A stretch of DNA of 64,000 nt from Tetrapisispora phaffii CBS 4417 (GCF_000236905.1 NC_016524.1:434001-498000), one strand, 5' to 3'; counted from the first letter of the stretch, positions 10,129 to 20,299 are shown. The notes: a model not told the origin generated them from the sequence alone. Made by a program: numbers and translations.

Positions 10129-11639
10129 ATAGAACGAACTTCGAAAAGACATTAGCGAAAAAAAAAGTTAATCAACATGCATCGTCATTCCAAGCCTCTT
10201 TCCCCTTGTGACTACAATAAATGTCCATGATAAGAGAACACAAATATGTATAATAGTGTTTATAAATGTCATATATGACCATGGTTAATGATTATTCAAT
10301 TATATATTTACCCGCACACCAGTACATTAACTTGTCGTACCCAGTACCTGTCACTCTTTGTAACTGTCTCCTCTAGTATGCACCAGTTAGTTTAAACAGT
10401 TACATCCCAGGCCGTTATTAGTGTTCGTTAAAGTCACCATACGTCAAAACGCAGTCGCTTGCAACGTGTATGTACTGTCTTCATTCACCAGTATGATATC
10501 AAGACAGTCGACGTTTCAATTTCTTTTTTTTTTAACTTACGAAGTTAATTCACCCAAGAACAAGAGACCGCGTCTTATTAGTAGTTTGCATCCAACTTTG
10601 AAGCACATCGGAGTAGTAGTAGTCTTGACTTTTAAACGGTAAAGAACATATACAATTGCGAGAGCCATGCACCTACTCACTCACTCAACACTCAATCATC
10701 GACACCTTTATCTCAATCGTTTCATACAATTGACAACGTACTGAAACGAAACGAAACTGTGTTCTTTCTTCTTCGAACTGTTACGAAAACAGCTGCCACC
10801 AATCTTCTTTCTAACCATTTCGTTTTTTGTATTTCCGTAAACGAGCAACAAAATACAGCCGTCTCCACGGCCGTTTCTTCATGCACTGGTGTTCAAATGA
10901 TAAAAATCATGAAAAAAATAACACAAAGACCAGATCATCGTTTAAATCCCTCGAGAGAAGGTGAAAAACTTTAACAGAATAAACAATCCGTCTCGTCTGC
11001 ACCTCATTGAATATGCTATATATACTTACTTGATGCAAGCAAAGAACTCTTAAAGACCATATAATCTGTTACAATATCATTATCGTCAAGTACTTTGTGG
11101 GTCTCTATGTCGACTTTTGTCTCATTCGCACCTTTGGATTACTCTATTTTACTGTTCAGCTAGTCCATCACCGTTACTGATAGGAAGCTGGAAGTGGAAG
11201 TGAAGAACAAAAAAAGAAAAGCATGCTCATGTACATTGCTCTTGAAGGTCTATTCTTTTCTTGTTAGATGAGTAGATTTAGGTTTTACTTTTTTATCGTA
11301 AAACTTCAACTTAGCAATGGAAAAAGTTTACCTTCTTTATTTTTATAATTAACTAGAGAAATAAGAGTAGTCTTTTATCGAGGTAGCAAATTTTATTGTC
11401 TATATACATGCATGATATTGTATTAACTCTCTATGTGCAGGGAGAGATAGATCCTGTCACTTGTTTTCTTGACATCTAGTTTCATATATACACTTACATA
11501 TATATATAAGACGTTACTACTAAATTATTGGTTTATTTTGACCTTTTTTCTGTTGTATTTCACTTGATTCTACTTTCAGAACTCACTCAAGTGTATACCA
11601 CAGTTTTTGCAGTGCCACATATATATACCGATTTTAAAG
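10129..11639. other. Long intergenic region NSE3-NCP1
   Basis: About 1.5 kb without a convincing gene. The longest frames (10421-10642 and 10759-10974, + strand) do not start at ATG and resemble no family. It contains a Reb1 site at 10308, many CGAAAC-type words around 10740-10760, and TATATATATAAG near 11500 that may serve NCP1. A lost gene or a long NCP1 upstream region are both possible. Confidence 0.5.
10308..10314. promoter_or_regulatory. Reb1-binding site
   Basis: Exact TTACCCG, 180 bp after the NSE3 stop. In yeasts, Reb1 sites in such positions exclude nucleosomes and can stop read-through transcription. Confidence 0.5.
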
Positions 11640-13712
11640 ATGAACAAGACTGATATCATTGTTTTAGGTGTTTTAGTCGTTTGTGTTCTATTGTATACAA
11701 AGAGAGAAACTATCAAAGCTATCATCGCTGATATAATCGGTGGTGATGATAGTGATATTTCTGCAGATTCCTCAGGAAGTAGAGATATAGCTCAAGTTTT
11801 ATCACAGAATAATAAAAATTACTTGGTTTTGTTTGCTTCTCAAACTGGTACGGCTGAAGATTATGCTAAGAAGTTCGCAAAGGAACTGACTTCAAAATAT
11901 CAGTTGAACGTTATGTGTGTTGATGTTGAAAATTATGATTTTGAGACGTTGAACGATATCCCTTCAAAATGCATGGTTTCTTTATTCATTTCGACTTATG
12001 GTGAAGGTGATTTCCCGGATGGTGCCGTCAAGTTCGAAGATTTCTTATCTGAAGCTGCCGACTCTAACGGTTTGGCAAACATATCGATCTCTACTTTTGG
12101 TTTGGGTAACTCTACTTACGAATTCTTCAATGGTGCAGGTAAGAAGGCTGTCGAGCACATGACCAATGCGGGTGCCACCATTGTTGGTGACTTGGGCTGT
12201 GGTGATGATGCCGCTGGTACTACTGATGAAGATTACATGGCCTGGAAAGAACGTATTTTCGAAGAGTTAAAGGAAAAATTACAACTAGATGAACATGATG
12301 AATCTTTCGAATCCTCGTTCAAATACGAACCTTTGGAATCCATCACCGATGACGTCTCCCTCGGTGAACCATCCTTCCAATACCTACCTGCTTCTAAATT
12401 ATCCTTCAACGATGCCGGTATCCAATTAGGTCCATTCGATGCTTCTCACCCATACGTTGCTCCATTTGTTAAAAGTGTTGAATTGTTCAAATCGGACGAC
12501 CGTAACTGTATTCACTCTGAAATTGATATCTCTGGCTCTAACATGAAATATACCACCGGTGATCATTTGGGTATTTGGCCATCTAATGCTAACGAAAAGG
12601 TAGACCAATTCTTAAAAGTCTTTGGTCTCAATGGCAAGAATATTTTCAACTTAACTCCAAAAGATGCTACCGTCAAAGTCCCATTCCCTGTCCCAACAAC
12701 CATTGATTCTGCTGTTAGACATTACTTAGAAATTACTGGTCCAATTGCTAGACAATTATTTGCTCAATTAGTTGAATTTGCTCCAAATGAAGAAATTAAA
12801 AAAAAATTAACTGTTTTATCGCAAGACAAAGACTTATTTGCTAAGGAAATCACTTCAAAGAAGTTTAACCTTGCTGACGCTCTACTATACTTATCTAATG
12901 GTGAATATATCTGGACATCTGTTCCATGGGAATTCTTGCTTGAAAACGTTTCACCGTTATTACCACGTTATTACTCCATTTCTTCTTCTTCCTTATCTGA
13001 AAAGCAAACTATTCATATCACCTCGGTTGTTGAAAACTCTCCAAATGAGCATGCTGAGATTGGTAATACTATTGGTGTGGCTACTAACTTGATTAGAAAT
13101 ATTCAATTAGCTCAAAACAAGGTCGATATTGCTTCTTCTAACTTACCAGTTACTTATGACTTAAGCGGTCCGCGTGATTTATTCAGTGGCTTCAAATTAC
13201 CAATGCATGTTAGACGTTCTACTTTTAGATTACCAACTAATCCATCCACTCCAGTTATTATGATCGGTCCAGGTACCGGTGTTGCTCCGTTCCGTGGTTT
13301 CATTAGAGATCGTGTTCATATGGTTGACACTCAAGAAAATGTCAAATTCGGAAAGCACATGCTGTTCTACGGTTCTAGAAATACTGACGATTACTTATAT
13401 CAAGAAGAATGGCCAGAATATGCCAAGAAATTAGATACTTCTTTCGAAATGATCACTTGCCACTCCAGAATCCCAGGTCAAAAGAAAGTCTACGTCCAAG
13501 ATATGCTTTCTGAACGTGCTGCTGATATATCTACTTTGATCAACGATGGTGCTTTCATTTACGTTTGTGGTGATGCTGGTAGAATGGCTAAGGATGTTAA
13601 TAGTGTCATTACTAACATCATTAGTTCCAACAAGGGTATTTCCACCGAAGATGCTGCCGAAATTGTTAAAATGTTAAAGACTTCTGGCAGATATCAAGAA
13701 GATATTTGGTAA
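11640..13712 (+). CDS. NCP1: NADPH-cytochrome P450 reductase
   Basis: Protein of 690 residues from the ATG at 11640 (MNKTDIIVLGVL), matching S. cerevisiae Ncp1 (691). The frame is open further upstream only through a TTG, which I reject as a start. It passes electrons from NADPH through FAD and FMN to ER P450s (Erg11, Erg5, Dit2) and to squalene epoxidase. Visible: N-terminal membrane anchor ~5-20; FMN-binding LFASQTGTAEDYAKKF from residue 64; FAD site RYYSISSS; NADPH loops GPGTGVAPFRGF and FYGSRNTDDYLY; and the terminal Trp that stacks on FAD (YQEDIW). Codon choice (GGT, TCC, GTC, ACC) suggests high expression. NCP1 and the DOG gene after it keep the S. cerevisiae YHR042-044 order. Confidence 0.98.
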   Translation: MNKTDIIVLGVLVVCVLLYTKRETIKAIIADIIGGDDSDISADSSGSRDIAQVLSQNNKNYLVLFASQTGTAEDYAKKFAKELTSKYQLNVMCVDVENYDFETLNDIPSKCMVSLFISTYGEGDFPDGAVKFEDFLSEAADSNGLANISISTFGLGNSTYEFFNGAGKKAVEHMTNAGATIVGDLGCGDDAAGTTDEDYMAWKERIFEELKEKLQLDEHDESFESSFKYEPLESITDDVSLGEPSFQYLPASKLSFNDAGIQLGPFDASHPYVAPFVKSVELFKSDDRNCIHSEIDISGSNMKYTTGDHLGIWPSNANEKVDQFLKVFGLNGKNIFNLTPKDATVKVPFPVPTTIDSAVRHYLEITGPIARQLFAQLVEFAPNEEIKKKLTVLSQDKDLFAKEITSKKFNLADALLYLSNGEYIWTSVPWEFLLENVSPLLPRYYSISSSSLSEKQTIHITSVVENSPNEHAEIGNTIGVATNLIRNIQLAQNKVDIASSNLPVTYDLSGPRDLFSGFKLPMHVRRSTFRLPTNPSTPVIMIGPGTGVAPFRGFIRDRVHMVDTQENVKFGKHMLFYGSRNTDDYLYQEEWPEYAKKLDTSFEMITCHSRIPGQKKVYVQDMLSERAADISTLINDGAFIYVCGDAGRMAKDVNSVITNIISSNKGISTEDAAEIVKMLKTSGRYQEDIW

Positions 13713-14010
13713 GTGTCTCAATAGAGATTATTTTATATCTCTACAAAAATAACCTGATATTCTTGGTGCGAAGGACGTCAGACTTTTATATACTCGAAGA
13801 AACAGCCTTTATATCTCCGGTCTTTTATAGATTGTGCATTAAAATAATAATATCACATAGATTATATAATTTCGTAACTATAGATTGAAATTTATCGTAT
13901 GACACAGCGACTGTATTTTATCTAAGATTAAAAGAGAACAGAGCATTACCAAAAGAAATGGTTTTCTTTAGAGGCCCTTAAAAACTGTTCAGCTGCGTAA
14001 TAACTCATTA

Positions 14011-14760
14011 TTAATCCCTGCTCAAAGGATTTGTGATCTCTAAAATAATTTTACCATCATTAGAATTTTGGGTCACTCTCACTTGTCTTAAATCCGAGAC
14101 TACGTAATCTGCACCTGCCTCGAACAGGACAGATTTATCATATGAGGAAGTGATACCAATTGTCTTAGCTCCCATGGCTTTACCAGCCATAATTCCAACT
14201 GGGGCATCTTCAAATACAACAGTTTGTAATTTAGAAATATCTTCAGCTGGTTTCTCCCATATTTCACTCAATTCAACTGCAGCTTTCTTATAACCCTCTG
14301 GATCAGGCTTACCGACTTTAACATCGAAACCAGTGACAAAAACATCAGGTTTCCCAACGTGCTTCAAAATAGAATCAAACCATGAAAAGGCTAAATATGG
14401 AGAACCAGAAGTAATAATTGCCCATTTACGACTTTTTAAAGGTTTACCCGTTTCGGTATCCTTGTCTAACGACAACAACAAGTCTTCAGCACCTTTAATC
14501 AAAGTCACAGTGTCCAAATGGTTAGTAGCCAAGTCTAATTCTAGTTCCTTGACCGCTTTATTATCGGTGTTATCAATATTTGGGAAGAATCTACTCAACA
14601 TTTCATTGGTTCTACTACCATGAGAAACCCTAAATAATTCTTCTGGATCAACACCATGTTTAGAACAGTAACTTCTCCAAGTACGTTCAGCAGCAATGGT
14701 AGTACTTACAATAGTACCATCTAAATCAAATAAACAATAATCGACGGAAATGGAAGGCAT
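14011..14760 (-). CDS. DOG1: 2-deoxyglucose-6-phosphate phosphatase, HAD family
   Basis: Protein of 249 residues (S. cerevisiae Dog1/Dog2: 246). HAD-superfamily sugar-phosphate phosphatase with a known role in resistance to 2-deoxyglucose. Motif I is FDLDGTIVST, with the nucleophile and acid Asp12 and Asp14. Motif II is ITSGSPYLAFSWF. KVGKPDPEGY carries motif III Lys, and VVFEDAPVGIMAGKAMGAKTI carries the motif IV acids. The C-terminal NPLSRD resembles the Dog proteins more than the related glycerol phosphatases Gpp1/Gpp2. S. cerevisiae has a tandem DOG2-DOG1 pair beside NCP1 and only one copy is present here, so the symbol stands for either. It converges on NCP1. Confidence 0.92.
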   Translation of the reverse strand: MPSISVDYCLFDLDGTIVSTTIAAERTWRSYCSKHGVDPEELFRVSHGSRTNEMLSRFFPNIDNTDNKAVKELELDLATNHLDTVTLIKGAEDLLLSLDKDTETGKPLKSRKWAIITSGSPYLAFSWFDSILKHVGKPDVFVTGFDVKVGKPDPEGYKKAAVELSEIWEKPAEDISKLQTVVFEDAPVGIMAGKAMGAKTIGITSSYDKSVLFEAGADYVVSDLRQVRVTQNSNDGKIILEITNPLSRD

Positions 14761-15465
14761 TCTTAGTTTGTATTCGATTTATATTAATTTATCAATGTTA
14801 CAGATAACCTTGATTTTTTATCAGTAACTTTCTATTCAATTGGGACCCTCTAAAATGGAAAGAAATCAAAAATATTCAAAGTGCCTAAACTAAGTATACA
14901 GGTTCTTTTATAATGTCCTGAGTTAATTAAAAACAACATATTATATTGTCTAATTGCAACATTCAAGATCTGGGTCGCAGATTCAGTGTGTCCCACATTT
15001 TTTTCTTTCTGAACTGCTTTGCTTACAGAGAGGGACTGAAACCCGAACCAAAAATAGTAGCTACCTAAAGTACAGATGGCAGCTATATCTGAAAGTGTTC
15101 TGTTAATTCGACAAGTATTTATATACATTGCTGGAAATACTTCTAAATAATGACAAGGAACTAAAATATTATATACATTATTATTATTACGTTGAAAATA
15201 GTTGATCAATTTGATACGTTGTTTAACTTCTTACCTGTTCGAGCGATGTCTGACTCTTGGGTCAATTGTATGTTTATATATATTTATTATTTAATTGAGC
15301 AACCTGAATAAGTTTTGGAAATGGTAGATGATGAAAGGATGCCATGTAGAGTGGTGGAAATGTTAAGTGTCAGAATGAATTTCACATTGCTGGAGCTATG
15401 TACTTTGTAACAATTATACCAGTGTATTTCCTATAGTGTTGATATATACAATTAACTACATGTAT
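14761..15465. other. Intergenic region: DOG promoter and RRP45 3' end
   Basis: 705 bp, AT-rich. A minus-strand frame at 14850-15209 begins at TTG, shows no family resemblance and overlaps the expected DOG promoter, so I do not call it a gene. TATATATATTTATTATT near 15278 is a plain AT tract. Confidence 0.5.
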
Positions 15466-16377
15466 TTAACGGGCATTTTCGGAACTTAGTATTTGTGCAA
15501 ATTTATTTCTTTTCTGTGAGTCTTCTTTGATCAATGCTAATATTTGATCTGTGATTCTTTCTGTGATGTCATATGCCTTATGACAGCAATCCATTAACGA
15601 CAAGGCATCCATTGGCAGACCACCTGCCTTTGAAACCTGTACAACTTCTCTGTTTTTATTCAACGTTACAGTCAAGACACCGTCTCTCAATGATTCTTCT
15701 TTCAAAGTAGCGTCTATGATTGCTATTTCATTATTCCCGGCACCTTTAATATTTTCTTCAACGTCTTGTGGATTGAAGAATGAAAAGGTAACACATATTG
15801 GAATATGAAGAATGCCTAATGCAACAGGTTCTCTTTCATTGATTGGATGCACAGTGACTTGTTCACCCAGTATAGAGACATCTGGTTTTCTAAAATGTAA
15901 TAATGCACAAATGACGGCAAGACACGAAGCATCAATGATACCACCATCGCAATCCAAGACGTGGACATCTGCTCTAATAGCCCAACATTTACTGCCTGCC
16001 ACTATGCATAAGCCTTCGACATCCAAGGCACCAGATCTTCTGATAGCCTTCTCTATTATTCTTGAACATAAAACTTCATCATCGCCTGTATTACTACCGT
16101 TTTCAAATTGTGGACCTGCCATTGGTGACATCTCTGTGGATATAATAAACAAACCTTCAAATGGTCTGTCCTCATATGGTTGTGTTATTGAGCAACTTAC
16201 TCTACACTGCACTTTTGTCTTACCTAGAGTGACAGTCGCATCACCATATTCTTTACCAAATGAAATATCAACATCACGAAACTTATCAAAAGAACGACCA
16301 TCCAATCTCTGGTTTTCCTTTAATGCATCTAGGATGAACTTAGATTCAGCCACTGGTGTAATTATCTCTTTAGCCAT
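15466..16377 (-). CDS. RRP45: Exosome core subunit Rrp45
   Basis: Protein of 303 residues (S. cerevisiae Rrp45, YDR280W: 305) with a single RNase PH fold. It is one of six such subunits forming the ring of the nuclear and cytoplasmic RNA exosome. Visible family features: NQRLDGRSFDKFRDVDISFG near residues 22-41, the strand DATVTLGKTKVQCRVSCSI, and VHVLDCDGGIIDASCLAVICALLHFRKP near 138-165. In the eukaryotic ring these subunits are catalytically dead and serve as a scaffold; the active nuclease is Rrp44. The start is the first ATG. RRP45 and RNH202 follow each other as in S. cerevisiae YDR280W/YDR279W. Confidence 0.96.
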   Translation of the reverse strand: MAKEIITPVAESKFILDALKENQRLDGRSFDKFRDVDISFGKEYGDATVTLGKTKVQCRVSCSITQPYEDRPFEGLFIISTEMSPMAGPQFENGSNTGDDEVLCSRIIEKAIRRSGALDVEGLCIVAGSKCWAIRADVHVLDCDGGIIDASCLAVICALLHFRKPDVSILGEQVTVHPINEREPVALGILHIPICVTFSFFNPQDVEENIKGAGNNEIAIIDATLKEESLRDGVLTVTLNKNREVVQVSKAGGLPMDALSLMDCCHKAYDITERITDQILALIKEDSQKRNKFAQILSSENAR

Positions 16378-16762
16378 TGTTGTGTAATGATTTATTTTTT
16401 ACAAATTAAACTTTTTGAAACCCTCACTTTCTATCAATGCAGACAACAATAACAACTCTAATCACTATTTATCACAGATCTATAATGAGAACAACCTTTC
16501 GCTCGCAACCAAATAATATTATTTATATCCATCATTATGGCATACTTATATTATATATAAGCTGTGAAATATTTTTTCACAGCTTAACATTTCATTTCCG
16601 ATGAGCTTTAACTATGGTAAAAACAAAGGTTTTCACGTAAAATATGACTTTATGAATAAGGCCAAAGATGACATAAGTAGATATATACATGCTGTGTATC
16701 ATATTAAAATGAAATTAAATTACTTTATATAATATACTTATCTTGTATCCTTTAAGATTTGA
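16378..16762. other. Intergenic region RRP45-RNH202 with hairpin and PAC-like box
   Basis: 385 bp. Contains a PAC-like sequence CCGATGAGCT at 16598-16607 (one mismatch to GCGATGAGCT), about 220 bp upstream of RRP45, which fits its rRNA-processing role. It also holds the inverted repeat listed separately, and the RNH202 3' end. Confidence 0.5.
16558..16586. repeat. 12-bp inverted repeat (potential hairpin)
   Basis: Perfect arms of 12 bp (16558-16569 and 16575-16586; left arm TAAGCTGTGAAA) with a 5-nt spacer TATTT. It lies between the RNH202 3' end and the RRP45 promoter. Confidence 0.9.
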
Positions 16763-17842
16763 TTATTTTTTTGTTCTTTTGAAAAAGCCATCAATTGCAC
16801 CTTTACCTTGAGCAACTTTTGGTTTTGATACTACCGTCTTCTTTGTGATTTTATTGATCTGTTTTCTAACAGGTTGATCGCCAGTCAAACCTACGTTCAT
16901 TGCTGCTTTAAGAAGTAATTCTTTTTCCTTCATAGCATCTTTATTTGTGTTCATATACTCGATGTATTCTTTATGAGATTTGTGAATATTTACCGTTGAA
17001 GGTATTAGACTATTACCTTCGTACTGTAATAACTTTGTATAACATTCTTTTGGAATCAATGAAATTAGTAAATTCAATGACATTAATATTTTACAACATT
17101 CAAGTATATTTTCGGGAAGGTTGTTTGGTAATGGTAAACTTTTTGGGAAATGTTTTGCAATTTTCCCAATTTTCTCAGATATAAAGTCCATAATTTTATC
17201 ATTCTTGATTTGATAATATAAATCTCCGGCTTCATTGATCTCTTCTGATATGTTACTTAAAGCCTTTTGAAGAATATTCTCATCAACATGGCACCAATTC
17301 TCATCATGTGCTTCACACAATAACTCTTTATAATCCCTCAAGCTCAAGTATTTTTTCTGATCATTCAGAGCAGTTTCTAACTTGCTATTAGGAACAGTTA
17401 ATTGTTGTTTAACACTTTTTGAATATTCTGCCTCAGATTTAGAAATACTTTCTTTAAAATAGAATCCAATCAAACAGTATGTGAGGTCAAATTTTTGCAA
17501 GTATTTGACGTCCCCAGACTCTAGAATCCACGCATCTGATCTAGCCTTCTCGTTGGTCAGTATAAATGACTTCAAAGGAACTCCATCGTCAGTATAGTGA
17601 TAAATATCATTAGCTAAGTCTGTACTGTTATTAATCTTCGAACCTTTACTAAAAGTATGTGACTTCAGGCTATAAACTGTATCGATCGGTGAATCCCCAG
17701 AAGTTACTGCCTTAACTAGCTGTAAACATGGTTTTGTCTTAATATTAGATGGATGGGGCAGGTTGAACCCTGCTAAATCAATTTTCTTCTCTTCAAATGC
17801 CTTCGGAGTGAACAGTATGATTTTCGTAGTGCCAACTGTCAT
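16763..17842 (-). CDS. RNH202: RNase H2 subunit B (Rnh202)
   Basis: Protein of 359 residues (S. cerevisiae Rnh202, YDR279W: 350). A non-catalytic subunit of the RNase H2 trimer, which removes ribonucleotides from DNA in the nucleus. The N-terminal beta-rich triple-barrel part is followed by WILESGDVKYLQKFDLTYCLIGFYF, typical of the B subunit, then a helical part with LRDYKELL. The extreme C terminus AIDGFFKRTKK resembles a PCNA-interacting box: Ile, Phe and Phe are in the right spacing, but Lys replaces the usual first Gln. An MCB box lies 235 bp upstream. The start is the first ATG. Confidence 0.92.
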   Translation of the reverse strand: MTVGTTKIILFTPKAFEEKKIDLAGFNLPHPSNIKTKPCLQLVKAVTSGDSPIDTVYSLKSHTFSKGSKINNSTDLANDIYHYTDDGVPLKSFILTNEKARSDAWILESGDVKYLQKFDLTYCLIGFYFKESISKSEAEYSKSVKQQLTVPNSKLETALNDQKKYLSLRDYKELLCEAHDENWCHVDENILQKALSNISEEINEAGDLYYQIKNDKIMDFISEKIGKIAKHFPKSLPLPNNLPENILECCKILMSLNLLISLIPKECYTKLLQYEGNSLIPSTVNIHKSHKEYIEYMNTNKDAMKEKELLLKAAMNVGLTGDQPVRKQINKITKKTVVSKPKVAQGKGAIDGFFKRTKK

Positions 17843-18592
17843 TTCCCACTTACAATTTATCGATTCACTTAACCGTTAAAGTCACTCTTATTTTATTTAT
17901 TTCTATAAAGATGTATTCAAAAATTAAACCAAAATTTAAAACTAAAAACAAATTAACCTCATTCACAGGTCAATCAATTAACTTAACTAACCTAAACTGA
18001 TGAAATTGATATAGCCCCATACATGAACATTCTATGTTTTAATTAATGTAATTGCTCATGGTATCTGTTTGGTGATACGCGTTAAATCGTCTATTACCGT
18101 CAACACAAGTTTTACGTGTATAACCGTTAAATGCCTTTATTGCAAACTATAAGATATTGGAATCTATAGCAAAACAACTCGTAAGAAGTAGATTCCCTTC
18201 ATATGGCAAGAAGCTATGCGACTTCATTTAGTGTATTTCTTTTGAAAGTGGTGTTGGAAGACAGGACCCCATTGCTAATCCTCCATAAGAAGAATGAGCC
18301 AAGACCACTTTGAAATCTCCGTAGGCGCAACGTCGTTTAGGTCTCAATATTGCCATTTGAAAGATGAACTAACTCTCAGAAATGGTTAAATCATAGTCCA
18401 ATTCTTTATCATCCTTTAATTTTACATATATATATATAGATGGATAGAAGGATATAAGATCTTTAAATAATTAGACAGCTTTCATTAATCAAAGAGACAG
18501 AGGGTGTATGTGTTTTACTATCATTTGGTCAAAGCAGCACAAGTGATTAAGAATTCGTAGCTGATTTTTATCATTTAGGAACACACAGTAAA
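17843..18592. promoter_or_regulatory. Divergent promoter RNH202/YHR045W
   Basis: 750 bp between the two start codons. Contains the MCB box at 18077, and TATATATATATAG near 18425 on the YHR045W side. Confidence 0.5.
18077..18082. promoter_or_regulatory. MCB box (MBF site)
   Basis: Exact ACGCGT, 235 bp upstream of the RNH202 start. MBF drives G1/S expression of DNA replication and repair genes, so the site fits RNH202 better than the other neighbour. Confidence 0.5.
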
Positions 18593-20299
18593 ATGGCTTT
18601 GGACTTGTATTTAACATTGAAACTTGTAGCGACAATCATCGTTGTCTATTTTTCATCGAATTGGATAATAGCTAATGTTATATTTCCATTGACAAGAGAT
18701 TTAAGTGATGTCTCGTTATTAGAGCAAGCTAGTATTTCTGCTGTTCGTAAAGATAATGAAACTGCTCACTATAGAAATTTTTTGATTCCAAGCAATTTTC
18801 CATTAACTACAGGTTTGAATATTGCATTAGGTTATAAGTTTAGAAATGGTAATTTTGGTGATGTTTGGAACGCAATTTTAACTAATTCTGATAAAAATTT
18901 CATTAGATTCTCAAATGATTCAAACAAAAAATATAATTTACAGGAAATTAATTCCTTAGCAAAATTAATTTCAAAGAAACATTTCTCAGGAAATGAATAT
19001 AAGCAGGTAGGTATCACTGTGAACATATCCTCCTTATATGGTTTTATTATCTCTTTGGCTACAATGATGGCTACAATTCGTCAAGGTGATGTTATCCCTC
19101 ACTTCTTATCATCTGTTCCACGTCAAAAAGTAGATGATCTAGATGTGCTAGTGATTGACAGTTGGAAATCATTCAAATTATTAAATGGAAGTCTTTCATG
19201 GTATAAATTGCTTATAGTATGCGATACTCTCGCCAATAAACCTCATGATTTGAATTCTGAGATTAAAGTTGTATGCTGGGATGAATTGGTTGAGGATTGT
19301 AAATTTGATGATAATACTTTTGAATATAGTTCCTCTGATGATAAGGCTGATGATTTTAAATCGTTTGCATATATCACATCTCCAAGTAATGAAACAACAT
19401 GTTTTGCACAAATGAATTTGGTTAGTAGTATTGCTGCATTCTTTAAAATTTTTCCAATTGGGAAAGAACTAACCTCAGATGATGAACTAGCAGTAGCTGG
19501 CTCTTTTACCAGATCCTCTCTCTCTATTCAATTGTGGAATAAAGTGTTTGCAGTCCTACTAGTTGGTGGTTCCGTTTCTTTCGTCAACAATTATGCCTTG
19601 AGTGTCTCTCAACCAACTTTACTATTCACAGGCTCTGAAGACTTGACTCCAATTGCAGAAAAAATGGAGGACACTTCAAATTCTAGTCTATTTAAGAAAA
19701 TAACGTTATCTTGGTCAACAACTTTACTGAGTGAAGGTATTTTCTCTAAGATAGCACAAACCAGCACCGAAAATTCCTCAAATTCATTAAATAAGTTGAG
19801 ATGCATATTTTTGGGTGAAATTCAAGCAAAATCAAACACTATTTCATCTATGAAGAGTTCTATTCCTCGAATGAAAAAAGGAATCAGATCAACATTAACT
19901 ACTATTCAATTGAACAAGATTAGAGCATTATTTGGTTCAAGAGTTGTTGCAGAGCTTTATTTCCCATATATGATAATGGGTCCTCTTGCTGCAACAAATT
20001 ATTATGATTATAGAGTTATATCCAATTCTGTTGAATCTGCAGTTTCATTCCATGGGGCTTTATGCACTTCTTTGGAGGCTAAATTTGTAGCCACTGACGA
20101 AAATGAACATTTAGATATATCTTCAAGACAAGGCATGTTATGTATTCGTGGTTTCACTATTGGTAAACCATATGAAAGAACTCGTTTAGATAATGCTATT
20201 CAGTTATCTGAAAAAGTTGGTGGAGGTGAAGGCTGGATGCCAATGGTTGGTATCTTTGGCTTGTTTGGTCACGATGGATGCCTATACACTTACAACTAA
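18593..20299 (+). CDS. YHR045W-family ER protein resembling a truncated acyl-CoA synthetase
   Basis: Protein of 568 residues, clearly orthologous to uncharacterised S. cerevisiae YHR045W (560): GFTIGKPYERTRL, GGGEGWMPMVGIFGLFG and SVPRQKVDDLDVLVIDSW match that protein closely. An N-terminal membrane anchor lies at about residues 7-28. My reading is that the fold is a decayed ANL enzyme (long-chain acyl-CoA synthetase type). EINSLAKLISK...VGITVNISSLYGFIISLATM resembles the N-terminal domain. LFGSRVVAELYFPY...YDYR...LEAKFV...RQGMLCIRGF...GWMPMVGIFG tracks the region before the hinge. The phosphate loop is not recognisable (TSPSNETTC), the GD motif reads GI, and the protein ends where the C-terminal lid domain should begin. 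Function unknown; no catalysis is expected. Confidence 0.9.
   Translation: MALDLYLTLKLVATIIVVYFSSNWIIANVIFPLTRDLSDVSLLEQASISAVRKDNETAHYRNFLIPSNFPLTTGLNIALGYKFRNGNFGDVWNAILTNSDKNFIRFSNDSNKKYNLQEINSLAKLISKKHFSGNEYKQVGITVNISSLYGFIISLATMMATIRQGDVIPHFLSSVPRQKVDDLDVLVIDSWKSFKLLNGSLSWYKLLIVCDTLANKPHDLNSEIKVVCWDELVEDCKFDDNTFEYSSSDDKADDFKSFAYITSPSNETTCFAQMNLVSSIAAFFKIFPIGKELTSDDELAVAGSFTRSSLSIQLWNKVFAVLLVGGSVSFVNNYALSVSQPTLLFTGSEDLTPIAEKMEDTSNSSLFKKITLSWSTTLLSEGIFSKIAQTSTENSSNSLNKLRCIFLGEIQAKSNTISSMKSSIPRMKKGIRSTLTTIQLNKIRALFGSRVVAELYFPYMIMGPLAATNYYDYRVISNSVESAVSFHGALCTSLEAKFVATDENEHLDISSRQGMLCIRGFTIGKPYERTRLDNAIQLSEKVGGGEGWMPMVGIFGLFGHDGCLYTYN

Noticed and set aside
10421..10974. Two frames of ~70 codons in the NSE3-NCP1 gap
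   Set aside because: They start at GTG or other non-ATG codons, have no recognisable motif and no conserved neighbour.
11607..11639. Upstream extension of NCP1 by 11 codons
   Set aside because: It would begin at TTG; the ATG at 11640 gives the usual reductase N terminus and length.
14850..15209. 119-codon frame on the minus strand upstream of DOG
   Set aside because: Begins with TTG, no family resemblance, sits in the promoter of DOG; likely chance.
15812..16387. 191-codon antisense frame over RRP45
   Set aside because: Shadow of RRP45; the minus-strand protein is clearly the real one.
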